The translations under genes were made by a program, and so were the position numbers. This document shows, piece by piece, positions 43,306 through 51,220 of a DNA stretch of 64,000 bases. Source of the DNA: Lautropia sp. SCN 69-89 (GTDB lineage: Bacteria; Pseudomonadota; Gammaproteobacteria; Burkholderiales; Burkholderiaceae_E). The stretch covers positions 145,794 to 209,793 of the forward strand of contig MEED01000014.1 in the NCBI GenBank assembly GCA_001724855.1, in the 5' to 3' direction. The first letter of the stretch is position 1, and each line of letters begins with the position of its first letter. The notes under the pieces were generated by a model that worked only from the letters and a program-made list of their open reading frames with translations, was not told the DNA's origin and did no database searches.

Positions 43306-45003
43306 TTATACATGAACTCGCGGCCGCTCCGAGAGTGCGACGCGCGACAGCCAGACGACCGGCACCACGCCGACCAGCACGATCAGCAAGGCCGGCAGTG
43401 CCGCTTCGGCGAGCCGCTCGTCCGATGCGAACTGATAGGTGATCACCGCCAGCGTGTCGAAGTCGAAGGGCCGAAGCACCAGCGTCGCGGGCAACTCCTT
43501 CAGGCAGTCGATCGCCACCAGCAGCGCCGCGGCACCGACGCTTCGACGCATCAGCGGCCAGTGCACTTCGCGCAGCACTTCGAGCGGGCGGCGCCCGAGG
43601 CTGCGCGCGCTGTGGTCCATCGACGGACTGATGCGCGCCAGCCCCGACTCGACACCCTGGTAGGCCACCGAGAAGAAGCGCACCGCGTACGCGTAGACCA
43701 CCGCGGCGATGCTGCCTCCGGCCAGCAGCGCGGGCAGACCCAGCGCGCCGGTGAGCGGCGCCAGGGCGCGATCCACCGCCCCCGACAGGATCAGTAATCC
43801 GACGCCGAGCACGACGCCGGGCAGCGCGTATCCGGTGTTGGAGAACAGCAGCGCCGCGCGCAGCGTCGGCGACGAGGCGACCCGCGCCGAATAGGCCGCC
43901 ACCAGCGCCACCGGCAGCACGATCGCCGCGCCGCAAACGGCCAGCAGCGCGGTGTTGCCGATCCAGCGCGGCAACCGGGGATCGAGCCCGGCCCCGCCGC
44001 CGATCCAGGCCCACGCGAGCAGCGCCGCCGGCAAGGCGAAGCCCAGCACCACCGGAATCGTGCAGGCGAGCGTCGCGCGCCACGCGGTCGCACCATGCAA
44101 GGGCCGGCGAGGCTCGGGCCGCGGACTGCGCACGTAGAACTGCATCCGCCCGCGCTGCCCGCGTTCGAGCGCGAGCACCACGATCACGATCGCCAGCAGC
44201 ATCGCCGACAGCCGCGCCGCGCCGCCGCGATCGCCCATGCCCTGCCAGGCGCGATAGATGCCGGCGGTGAAGCTGTCGACCGAGAAGTAGGCGACCGTGC
44301 CGAAGTCGGCCAGCGTCTCCATCATCGCCAGCGCACAGCCGGCGACCACCGCTGGCCGGGCCACCGGCCAGGTGACGCGCCACCAGACGCGCCGGCGGCT
44401 CATGCCCAGCGAGCGCGCGGCCTCGGCGAGCGACGGATTGCGGTCGGCGAATGCCGCCCGCGCGAGCAGGTAGACGTACGGATACAGCGCCAACCCGAGA
44501 AAGGTGCCGGCCGCAGGCCACGAATGGATGTCGGGGAACCAGTAGTCGCCGACCTCCCAGCCGGTGATCCGGCGCAAGCCCGACTGCAGCGGTCCGAAGC
44601 TCGCCAGGAAATCGGTATAGGCGTAGGCCATCACGAACGCGGGGGTCGACAACGGCAGCACCAGCATCCACGACAGCACGCGCCTTCCCGGGAACTCGCA
44701 GGCGGCCACCAGCCAGCCGGTGCCCACGCCGATCAGCAGCACCACCGCGAGCACCGTCGCCGCGAGCTTCGCAGTGGTGAACGTGTAGTGCGGCAGCACC
44801 GTGCCGAACAGGTGTGCGAGCGTGCCTTCGGCCTGCGACCCGCCCGGCGCGAACGCCAGCCACAGCACCGCGGCGATCGGAGCGGCCACCGCCAGTGCGG
44901 CGAGCACCGAGCCCAGAGCGAGCAATCGGGGCGAGAAACCCAGCGACGGATCGATGCGCAGCCAGCGGCGAGCGGGGAGTGGTTCGGGCGGGCGGCTTTT
45001 CAC
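43306..45003 (-). CDS. Iron(III)-type ABC transporter permease (FbpB-like)
   Basis: 565 aa from GTG 45003. Two fused BPD-type permease domains, each with an EAA loop: EAARSLGMSRRRVWWRVTWP near residue 197 and ARSLGRRPLEVLREVHWP near 475, among about twelve membrane helices. This duplicated architecture is typical of Fe3+ (FbpB/SfuB) importers, though thiamine and related permeases share it. It is divergent from the ATPase gene 48 bases away. No binding-protein gene is nearby. Confidence 0.87.
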   Translation of the reverse strand: MKSRPPEPLPARRWLRIDPSLGFSPRLLALGSVLAALAVAAPIAAVLWLAFAPGGSQAEGTLAHLFGTVLPHYTFTTAKLAATVLAVVLLIGVGTGWLVAACEFPGRRVLSWMLVLPLSTPAFVMAYAYTDFLASFGPLQSGLRRITGWEVGDYWFPDIHSWPAAGTFLGLALYPYVYLLARAAFADRNPSLAEAARSLGMSRRRVWWRVTWPVARPAVVAGCALAMMETLADFGTVAYFSVDSFTAGIYRAWQGMGDRGGAARLSAMLLAIVIVVLALERGQRGRMQFYVRSPRPEPRRPLHGATAWRATLACTIPVVLGFALPAALLAWAWIGGGAGLDPRLPRWIGNTALLAVCGAAIVLPVALVAAYSARVASSPTLRAALLFSNTGYALPGVVLGVGLLILSGAVDRALAPLTGALGLPALLAGGSIAAVVYAYAVRFFSVAYQGVESGLARISPSMDHSARSLGRRPLEVLREVHWPLMRRSVGAAALLVAIDCLKELPATLVLRPFDFDTLAVITYQFASDERLAEAALPALLIVLVGVVPVVWLSRVALSERPRVHV

Positions 45004-45051
45004 TGGGTGACTGGCACTACAATCGGGGAACGGGAATTATAGGTATTTGCA

Positions 45052-46191
45052 ATGGCTTCGAATCCGCCGGCGGCGCCGGGCGCGGCCGCGCTGCGCGTCG
45101 ACGACCTGCATGTCGCGTTTCACGAGGGCACGCGCGAGGTCCGGGTGCTCGACGGCCTGGCGTTCCAGCTGAGCCCCGGCGAGATCGGCTGCCTGCTCGG
45201 TGCTTCCGGCTGCGGCAAGACCACGGCGCTGCGCACGATCGCCGGCTTCGTGCGACCCGACCGGGGTTCGGTGCACATCGGCAACCGCTGCGTGGCCTCG
45301 CCGCGCGCATGGATCGAGCCCGAGCAGCGCGGCGTGGGCGTGGTGTTCCAGGACTACGCGCTCTTTCCGCATCTCGACGTGACGGCCAACGTCGCGTTCG
45401 GGCTGCGGGCACTGCCGGCGGCCGAACGGCCGGCTCGCGTGGCCGCCATGCTCGAACTGGTCGGCCTGCCCGCGATCGGGAGCCGCTTTCCGCACGAATT
45501 GTCCGGCGGCCAGCAGCAGCGCGTGGCGCTTGCGCGTGCGCTCGCGCCGGCGCCGGCGATCCTGCTGCTCGACGAGCCGTTCTCGAACCTCGATCCCGAC
45601 CTGCGCGAGCGCCTCGCGCTCGACCTGCGCGAGATCCTGAAGCGGCACGGCACGACGGCGCTGCTGGTCACGCACGACCAGTACGAGGCCTTCGCACTGG
45701 CCGACCGGGTCGGCGTCATGGATGCCGGGTGCATCGAGCAATGGGACACCCCCTACCGGCTCTACCACCAGCCGGCGACGCGGCAGGTTGCCGATTTCGT
45801 CGGCCTCGGCGCGTTCCTGCCGGGGCGGCTCGAGCATCGCGACGGCAACACCTTCGTGCACCTCGAACTGGGCACGCTGCCGATCCACGCGCGCACCGAC
45901 CAGGCGATCGCAGGCGCCACCGCCAACCTGCAGGGCGAGGTGACCGTGCTGCTGCGACCCGACGACGTGGTGCACGACGACGGCAGCCCGATGCAGGCCG
46001 AGGTGGTGCGCAAGGCCTTCCGCGGCGCGCAGTTCCTCTACACCCTGCGGCTGGCCAGCGGCCAGACGCTGCTCGCGCTGGTACCGAGCCACCACAACCA
46101 CGCGGTCGGCGAGCGGATCGGCGTGCGCTTCGACGCCGATCACATCGTGACCTTCAGCCCGGAGAGCGGCGAGCAGGCCAGCGGCGGCTGA
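45052..46191 (+). CDS. Iron(III)-type ABC transporter ATP-binding protein (FbpC-like)
   Basis: 379 aa. Walker A GASGCGKTT, signature LSGGQQQRVALARAL, Walker B ILLLDEPFSNLD, and a C-terminal regulatory/OB-type domain beginning near 240 (VADFVGLGAFLPGRL). GVGVVFQDYALFPHLDV is typical of the Fe/Pot/sulfate branch. Pairs with the divergent permease. In the narrow divergent gap TACAAT (45018-45023) could be a -10 box for this gene, but its -35 is poor. Converges on livF with 25 bases between. Confidence 0.88.
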   Translation: MASNPPAAPGAAALRVDDLHVAFHEGTREVRVLDGLAFQLSPGEIGCLLGASGCGKTTALRTIAGFVRPDRGSVHIGNRCVASPRAWIEPEQRGVGVVFQDYALFPHLDVTANVAFGLRALPAAERPARVAAMLELVGLPAIGSRFPHELSGGQQQRVALARALAPAPAILLLDEPFSNLDPDLRERLALDLREILKRHGTTALLVTHDQYEAFALADRVGVMDAGCIEQWDTPYRLYHQPATRQVADFVGLGAFLPGRLEHRDGNTFVHLELGTLPIHARTDQAIAGATANLQGEVTVLLRPDDVVHDDGSPMQAEVVRKAFRGAQFLYTLRLASGQTLLALVPSHHNHAVGERIGVRFDADHIVTFSPESGEQASGG

Positions 46192-46216
46192 CCCGCCGCG
46201 CGCGGCCGGCGGTTGC

Positions 46217-46930
46217 TCAGACCCCGAGGTAGGCCTGCAGTGCGCCCTCGTCGGTCGCCAGCGACTTCGAATCGCCTTCGAGGGCCACCCTGCCCCGCTC
46301 GAGCACCACGCAGCGGTCGGTATGGGCCAGCACCGCGCGATAGTTGCGGTCGACCACCAGCGACGCGATCCCGCTCGCACGAATGCCGGCGACGATGCCC
46401 CAGATCTCGCGCACGATCAGCGGCGCCAGCCCCTCGGTGGCTTCGTCGAGAACGATCAGGTCGGGGTTGGTCATCAGTGCGCGGCCGATCGCGAGCATCT
46501 GCTGCTCGCCACCCGAGAGCTGGTTGCCGCCGTGGTGCAGCCGCTCGGTCAGGCGCGGAAAGGTCTCGAGCACCCGCTCGAAGGTCCAGTCGGACTGCCC
46601 GCGCAGGCCCGGGCGCGCGGCCATCAGCAGGTTTTCGCGCACCGAGAGGTTCGGAAAGATGCCGCGCCCTTCGGGCACGTAGCCGATGCCCATGCGCGCG
46701 ACGCGATCGGGGCGCTCGGCGCTGCAGTCGCGGCCGCGCACCACGATGCGTCCGGTGGTCGCACGCATCAGCCTGAGCATGCCGCGGATCAGCGTCGTCT
46801 TGCCCATGCCGTTGCGACCGAGAAGCCCCACCGCCTCGCCGGCCTCGATGCGCAGGTTCACGCCGCGCAGCACGTGGCTCTGCCCGTAGTAGGCGTGCAG
46901 GTCGCTGATCTCGATGAGCGTTTCGGCCAT
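46217..46930 (-). CDS. livF: Branched-chain amino-acid ABC transporter ATPase LivF
   Basis: 237 aa. Walker A GRNGMGKTT, IGYVPEGRGIFPNLSVREN, signature QLSGGEQQMLAIGRAL, Walker B LIVLDEATEGLAPL. At the position where LivF usually has VEQN, this protein has VDRN. Ends with ALQAYLGV, the LivF C terminus. Last gene of the livK-H-M-G-F order. Confidence 0.92.
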   Translation of the reverse strand: MAETLIEISDLHAYYGQSHVLRGVNLRIEAGEAVGLLGRNGMGKTTLIRGMLRLMRATTGRIVVRGRDCSAERPDRVARMGIGYVPEGRGIFPNLSVRENLLMAARPGLRGQSDWTFERVLETFPRLTERLHHGGNQLSGGEQQMLAIGRALMTNPDLIVLDEATEGLAPLIVREIWGIVAGIRASGIASLVVDRNYRAVLAHTDRCVVLERGRVALEGDSKSLATDEGALQAYLGV

Positions 46931-46965
46931 GATCGGTCCGGTGCGCCTTGCGCGGCCCATGGCCG

Positions 46966-47736
46966 CTAGTGCGCGCCCTCCTCGCCCAGGTAGGCGGTCT
47001 GCACGTCGGCGTTGGCGCGGATCTCCTCGGGCTTGCCGGTGGCGATGACGCGGCCGTTCACCATCACGGTGATCTCGTCGGAGACGCGAAACACCGCGTC
47101 CATGTCGTGCTCGACCAGCAGGATCGCGTGCTCGGCCTTCAGCCCTTCGAGCAGCGACAGCATGCGCTCGGACTCCTCGGCACCCATCCCCGCCAGCGGC
47201 TCGTCGAGCACCAGCACGCGCGGGCCGGTGGCCAGGCACATCGCGATCTCGAGTTGGCGCTTCTGGCCGTGCGACAGCGTGCCGGCGACCAGGTGAGCCT
47301 GCGCGGCGAGCCCGGCGCGCTCGAGCGCATGGTTGGCGGCGGCACGGGTCGTCGCGCACGACGATGCGGGCGTGAACCAGTCCCAGGGACGCTGCAGTCG
47401 CGCCTGCGCACTCAGTCGACAGTTCTCGAGCACGGTGAACGGCGCGTAGATCGTGTTGCGCTGGTAGCTGCGGCCCAGCCCGGCCTGCGCGCGCCGCGGC
47501 TGCGACCACCGCGAGACGTCGCGGCCGAGCAGTTCCACCGTGCCCTCGCTCGCCTGGATCTCGCCGCACAGCAGGTTGATCAGCGTGGACTTGCCGGCGC
47601 CGTTGGTGCCGATCACCGCGTGGACCGTGCCCTGGCGCACCGCGACCGAGACGTCGTCGACCGCCTTCAGGCCGCCGAAGCTGCGCGAGACCTTGCGAGC
47701 GCGCAGCAGCACTTCTCCCCCGCTGGGCTCAGGCAT
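46966..47736 (-). CDS. livG: Branched-chain amino-acid ABC transporter ATPase LivG
   Basis: 256 aa. Walker A GTNGAGKST, signature LSHGQKRQLEIAMCLA (variant of LSGGQ), Walker B VLVLDEPLAGMG, H-loop VEHDMDAVF and the LivG C terminus with AYLGEEGAH. Its start overlaps the end of livM by 8 bases. Confidence 0.93.
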   Translation of the reverse strand: MPEPSGGEVLLRARKVSRSFGGLKAVDDVSVAVRQGTVHAVIGTNGAGKSTLINLLCGEIQASEGTVELLGRDVSRWSQPRRAQAGLGRSYQRNTIYAPFTVLENCRLSAQARLQRPWDWFTPASSCATTRAAANHALERAGLAAQAHLVAGTLSHGQKRQLEIAMCLATGPRVLVLDEPLAGMGAEESERMLSLLEGLKAEHAILLVEHDMDAVFRVSDEITVMVNGRVIATGKPEEIRANADVQTAYLGEEGAH

Positions 47737-48724
47737 TGCGCAGCCTCCGCAGGTTCGCCACGCGCCGTCCCACCTGCCGGCCGATGCCGACGATGCCGTT
47801 GGGCATCAGAGCGACGCAGGCGATGATCGTGAAACCGAGCGTGAGCTGCCAGTGCTGCGCCAGCGCACCGAAGATCGCCTCCGACTGGAACAGCTCCTGC
47901 AGCAGCACGAAAGCGAACGCACCCGCGACTGCTCCGCGCAGGCTGCCCAGGCCCCCGAGGATGATCATGATCAGCACCGCGCCCGACTGGTGCCAGGACA
48001 GCAGCTCGGGACTCACGAACCCGTCCTTCAGCGCGTAGAGGAATCCGGCAAGGCCGGCGAACATCCCCGCCAGCACGAACGCGGCGAGCTTGTAGCCGTA
48101 GGTGGCGAATCCGACCGCGCGCATGCGCTGCTCGTTCACGCGGATGCCGGCAAGCGCCCTGCCGAAGCGGCTGCGCACGAGGTACGCCAGCAGCACGAAC
48201 GTGACGGCGAGGAAGAGCAGCACGAAGTAGTAGAAGGTGTGACCGCTGTCGAGGTCGAACGGCTGCCAGTCGCCGATCGACAGGACGGGCCGGAAATAGA
48301 CGTAGATGCCGTCGCTGCCGCCACCCAGTTTCGTGTCGTGGAACACGTAGTAGGCCATCTGCGCGAAGGCGAGCGTCACCATGATGAAGTAGATGCCGCG
48401 CGTGCGCAGCGACAGGGCCCCCACCGCGAGCGCGTAGGCACCGGCGGCGAGCACCGCCGCCGGAAGCAGCAGCAGCAGCGGAGCCGGGCCGCTTTGCGGC
48501 GTGAGCAGCGCCGCCGTGTACGCCGCGATGCCGAGGAATGCGGAGTGGCCGAAGCACACCAGCCCCGTCTGGCCCACCAGCAACTCGAGACTGAGCGCGA
48601 AGATCGCGAGGATCATGATCTTCGTCACCAGGTCGATCGCGAACTTGCCGCCGAACATCGGGAACGCGGCGAGCACCAGCACGGCGATGATCGCCGGCAC
48701 GATGCGCGAGGACAGGTCGCTCAT
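47729..48724 (-). CDS. livM: Branched-chain amino-acid ABC transporter permease LivM
   Basis: 331 aa, about ten membrane helices. LVGQTGLVCFGHSAFLGIAAYTAAL and GGLGSLRGAVAGAFAFVLLQELF are the characteristic family blocks. 12 bases after livH. Confidence 0.93.
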   Translation of the reverse strand: MSDLSSRIVPAIIAVLVLAAFPMFGGKFAIDLVTKIMILAIFALSLELLVGQTGLVCFGHSAFLGIAAYTAALLTPQSGPAPLLLLLPAAVLAAGAYALAVGALSLRTRGIYFIMVTLAFAQMAYYVFHDTKLGGGSDGIYVYFRPVLSIGDWQPFDLDSGHTFYYFVLLFLAVTFVLLAYLVRSRFGRALAGIRVNEQRMRAVGFATYGYKLAAFVLAGMFAGLAGFLYALKDGFVSPELLSWHQSGAVLIMIILGGLGSLRGAVAGAFAFVLLQELFQSEAIFGALAQHWQLTLGFTIIACVALMPNGIVGIGRQVGRRVANLRRLRNA

Positions 48725-48736
48725 CAGTGGCGCCTC

Positions 48737-49618
48737 TCAGACGGTGCGGAACAGCCCCTCGGGCCGCCACAAGAGGATCGCTGCCATCAGCAGGTAGACC
48801 AGCACGCCGGCGGCCTGCGGGAAGAAGACGGCCCCGAAGGTGTCGACGAACCCGACCAGCAGCGCGGCCACCAGCGCGCCGCGGATCGAGCCGATGCCGC
48901 CGATCACCACGACCACGAAACAGATGATGAGCACCTGGTTGCCCATGCCCGGATACACCGACGACACCGGCGCGGCGATCGCCCCGGCCAGCGCCGCGAG
49001 CGCGACTCCGGCCGAGAACACCACGCGGTAGAGGAACTTGATGTCGATGCCCATCGCCTGGACCATCTCGCGATTGGAAGCACCGGCGCGCACCGTCATG
49101 CCGAGCCGGGTGCGCGTGATCACCCAGAACAGCGCGAACACCACCACCACGCACACCGCCGAGATGAACAGACGGTAGACCGGATACGTCATCAGTTCGC
49201 CCAGCGGCAGCGTGCCCGCCAGCCACCCCGGTGCATGCACGCCGTGCACGTCGTTGCCGACGAGGATGCTGCGGGTTTCCTCGAAGACGAGGATCAGCGC
49301 ATAGGTCATCAGCACCTGCTGCAGGTGCTCACGCTCGTACAGGTAGCTGAAGAAGACCCACTCGAGCACGTAGCCCAGCGCGACCGAGATCGCGATCGAG
49401 ACGGCCAGCGTGGCGAAGAAGCCGCCGCCCAGCGTCTGCTCGACCAGCGGCGCCAGCGCGTACGCCATGTAGGCGCCGATCATGTAGAAGCTGCCATGCG
49501 CCAGGTTGATCACGCCCATGATGCCGAAGATCAGCGTGAGGCCGCTGGCGACCAGGAACAGCAGCAGGCCGTACTGGACGGCGTTCAGGCATTGAACGAG
49601 AAAGACGACGGGATCCAT
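48737..49618 (-). CDS. livH: Branched-chain amino-acid ABC transporter permease LivH
   Basis: 293 aa from ATG 49618 (DPVVFLVQCLNAVQYGLLLFL); TTG 49624 is two codons further upstream. Family blocks: GVINLAHGSFYMIGAYMAY and GGIGSIRGALVAALLVGFVDT. About eight helices. 104 bases after the livK-type gene. Confidence 0.93.
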   Translation of the reverse strand: MDPVVFLVQCLNAVQYGLLLFLVASGLTLIFGIMGVINLAHGSFYMIGAYMAYALAPLVEQTLGGGFFATLAVSIAISVALGYVLEWVFFSYLYEREHLQQVLMTYALILVFEETRSILVGNDVHGVHAPGWLAGTLPLGELMTYPVYRLFISAVCVVVVFALFWVITRTRLGMTVRAGASNREMVQAMGIDIKFLYRVVFSAGVALAALAGAIAAPVSSVYPGMGNQVLIICFVVVVIGGIGSIRGALVAALLVGFVDTFGAVFFPQAAGVLVYLLMAAILLWRPEGLFRTV

Positions 49619-49722
49619 GCGCAAGGGCTCTCAGGACTGCGACCGCCCCGCGCCGGGGCCAGCCGTGCAGGCCCGCTGCCGCGCGACGCTCGGCCACGCG
49701 ACAGCGGACAGTCGGCGTCGAC

Positions 49723-50892
49723 TCACATGCGGCAGCCGCGCCCCGGGTCGGCCAGCGCCTTGACCGCAACCCCCTGCACCTGGTTCGCCTTGCCCACGAC
49801 CTTGCGCAGGTAGATGTCCTGCACCGGGTTGTGCGACTTCGACAGCGTGAAGGCGCCGCGCGGGCTGTCGATGCGCGCCTTGGCCATCGCCGCGTACATC
49901 GCGTCGCGCTTGCCCATGTCGCCCTTGACGGCGGCCAGGCCCGCGCCGAGCAGCTGTGCGGCGTCGTAGCCCTGCACCGCGTAGACGTCGGGCTGCAGCT
50001 TGTAGGTCTTGGCGTACGCAAGGCGGAACGCCTTGTCCTTCGGGTTGTCGAGCCCGTCGGCATAGTGCAGCGTGGTGAGCAGCCCCTGCGCCGCGTCGCC
50101 CTGCGCCTCGAGCGTTCCGTCGGTGAGGAAGCCGGCGCCGTAGAGCGGGATCGTCTTGCCGAGGCCCGCCGCCGCGTAGTCCTTGACGAACTTCACCGCG
50201 CCGCCGCCGGCGAAGAAGGTGTAGACCGCGTCGGGCTTGAGCGAGGCGATCTCGGTGAGCAGCGCCTGGAACTCCACGTTCGGGAACGGCAGCGTGAGGT
50301 CCTTGATCACCTTGCCGCCGGCCTTCGTGAAGCTCTCCTTGAAGCCGTTGACGCTCTCGTCGCCGGCCGCGTATTTCCAGGTGATCGTGACGGCGGTCTT
50401 GTGGCCGCGCTTGGCGACGACCTCGCCCATCGCGAACCCGGGCTGCCAGTTCGAGAAGGAGGTGCGGAAGATGTTCGGCGCGCACATCGGCCCGGTGACC
50501 GCGTCGGCGCCTGCGTTGGGCACGATCAGCAGCGTGCCGCTGTCCTTGGCCGCCTTGGCCATCGCCATCGCGACGCCCGAGTGCACGGTGCCCACGACCA
50601 CGTCGACCTGGTCGCGCTTGATCAGCTTGTTGACGTTGTCGGTCGCCTTGGACGGATCGCTCTCGTCATCCACCCGGACGAACTCGACCGACTGGCCGCC
50701 CAGCTTGCCGCCGTGCTCCTCGAGGAACAGCCGGAAGCCGTTCTCGATCGCGGTGCCGAGGGCCGCGTAGGTGCCGGTGTACGGCAGCATGAACCCGACC
50801 TTCACCGGCTTGCCCTGCGCCGCGGCCGTGCCCGCCATCGCCGCGACAACGGCGGCGGCGGCGGCCAGCTTCACTGCGTGTCTCCTGTCCAT
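49723..50892 (-). CDS. ABC transporter substrate-binding protein, branched-chain amino-acid type
   Basis: 389 aa. Signal peptide AVKLAAAAAVVAAMAGTAAA with a typical AAA-Q cleavage site, then VKVGFMLPYTGTYAALGTAIENGF of the Peripla_BP_6 (LivJ/LivK) family. A GAGGAGAG ribosome-binding site precedes ATG 50892. First gene of the Liv operon. Many Burkholderiales relatives bind aromatic or dicarboxylic compounds instead of Leu/Ile/Val, so the ligand is open. Confidence 0.9.
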   Translation of the reverse strand: MDRRHAVKLAAAAAVVAAMAGTAAAQGKPVKVGFMLPYTGTYAALGTAIENGFRLFLEEHGGKLGGQSVEFVRVDDESDPSKATDNVNKLIKRDQVDVVVGTVHSGVAMAMAKAAKDSGTLLIVPNAGADAVTGPMCAPNIFRTSFSNWQPGFAMGEVVAKRGHKTAVTITWKYAAGDESVNGFKESFTKAGGKVIKDLTLPFPNVEFQALLTEIASLKPDAVYTFFAGGGAVKFVKDYAAAGLGKTIPLYGAGFLTDGTLEAQGDAAQGLLTTLHYADGLDNPKDKAFRLAYAKTYKLQPDVYAVQGYDAAQLLGAGLAAVKGDMGKRDAMYAAMAKARIDSPRGAFTLSKSHNPVQDIYLRKVVGKANQVQGVAVKALADPGRGCRM

Positions 50893-51220
50893 CGAAAGCT
50901 CTCCTCTGCTTGAAAAATGGCTGGCCCGGCTTCGATCGGGCGACGACGGGATCCGGGTCGCCCGAATCGCGACCTGCGCACCATAGCCGACGAAGATTGC
51001 GCTGTCAGCCGGGCGAGCGCAACCGCGGGGCTTCCCCGATTCCGCAAGCGACCTCGACCGCGCATCCGCGCGCACCGCATCCGCAACGCTGCTTCGGGAA
51101 GGCACGGGAGACCGGCAGAGCGCCGCCGCGCGACGATTCGCCGGCCCTGGCCGAGGGCCGGCAGCGCATGAACCGTAATTCCTTCGCGGAATCGTGTCAA
51201 GAACTATAGTGCAGATGCCG
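50893..51220. promoter_or_regulatory. Upstream region of the Liv operon
   Basis: 328 bases without a credible gene. On the minus strand a perfect -35 TTGACA (51200-51195) with a 17-base spacer leads to TACGGT (51177-51172), a modest -10, about 280 bases before the binding-protein start. A hairpin CCGGCCCT/AGGGCCGG (51141-51161) lies in the leader. I saw no riboswitch-like fold. The promoter is suggestive only. Confidence 0.35.

Noticed and set aside
50893..51220. Short open frames on both strands between the Liv operon and the DUF1631 gene
   Set aside because: Arg-rich translations without ribosome-binding sites or recognisable similarity; the region is better read as an upstream regulatory stretch.
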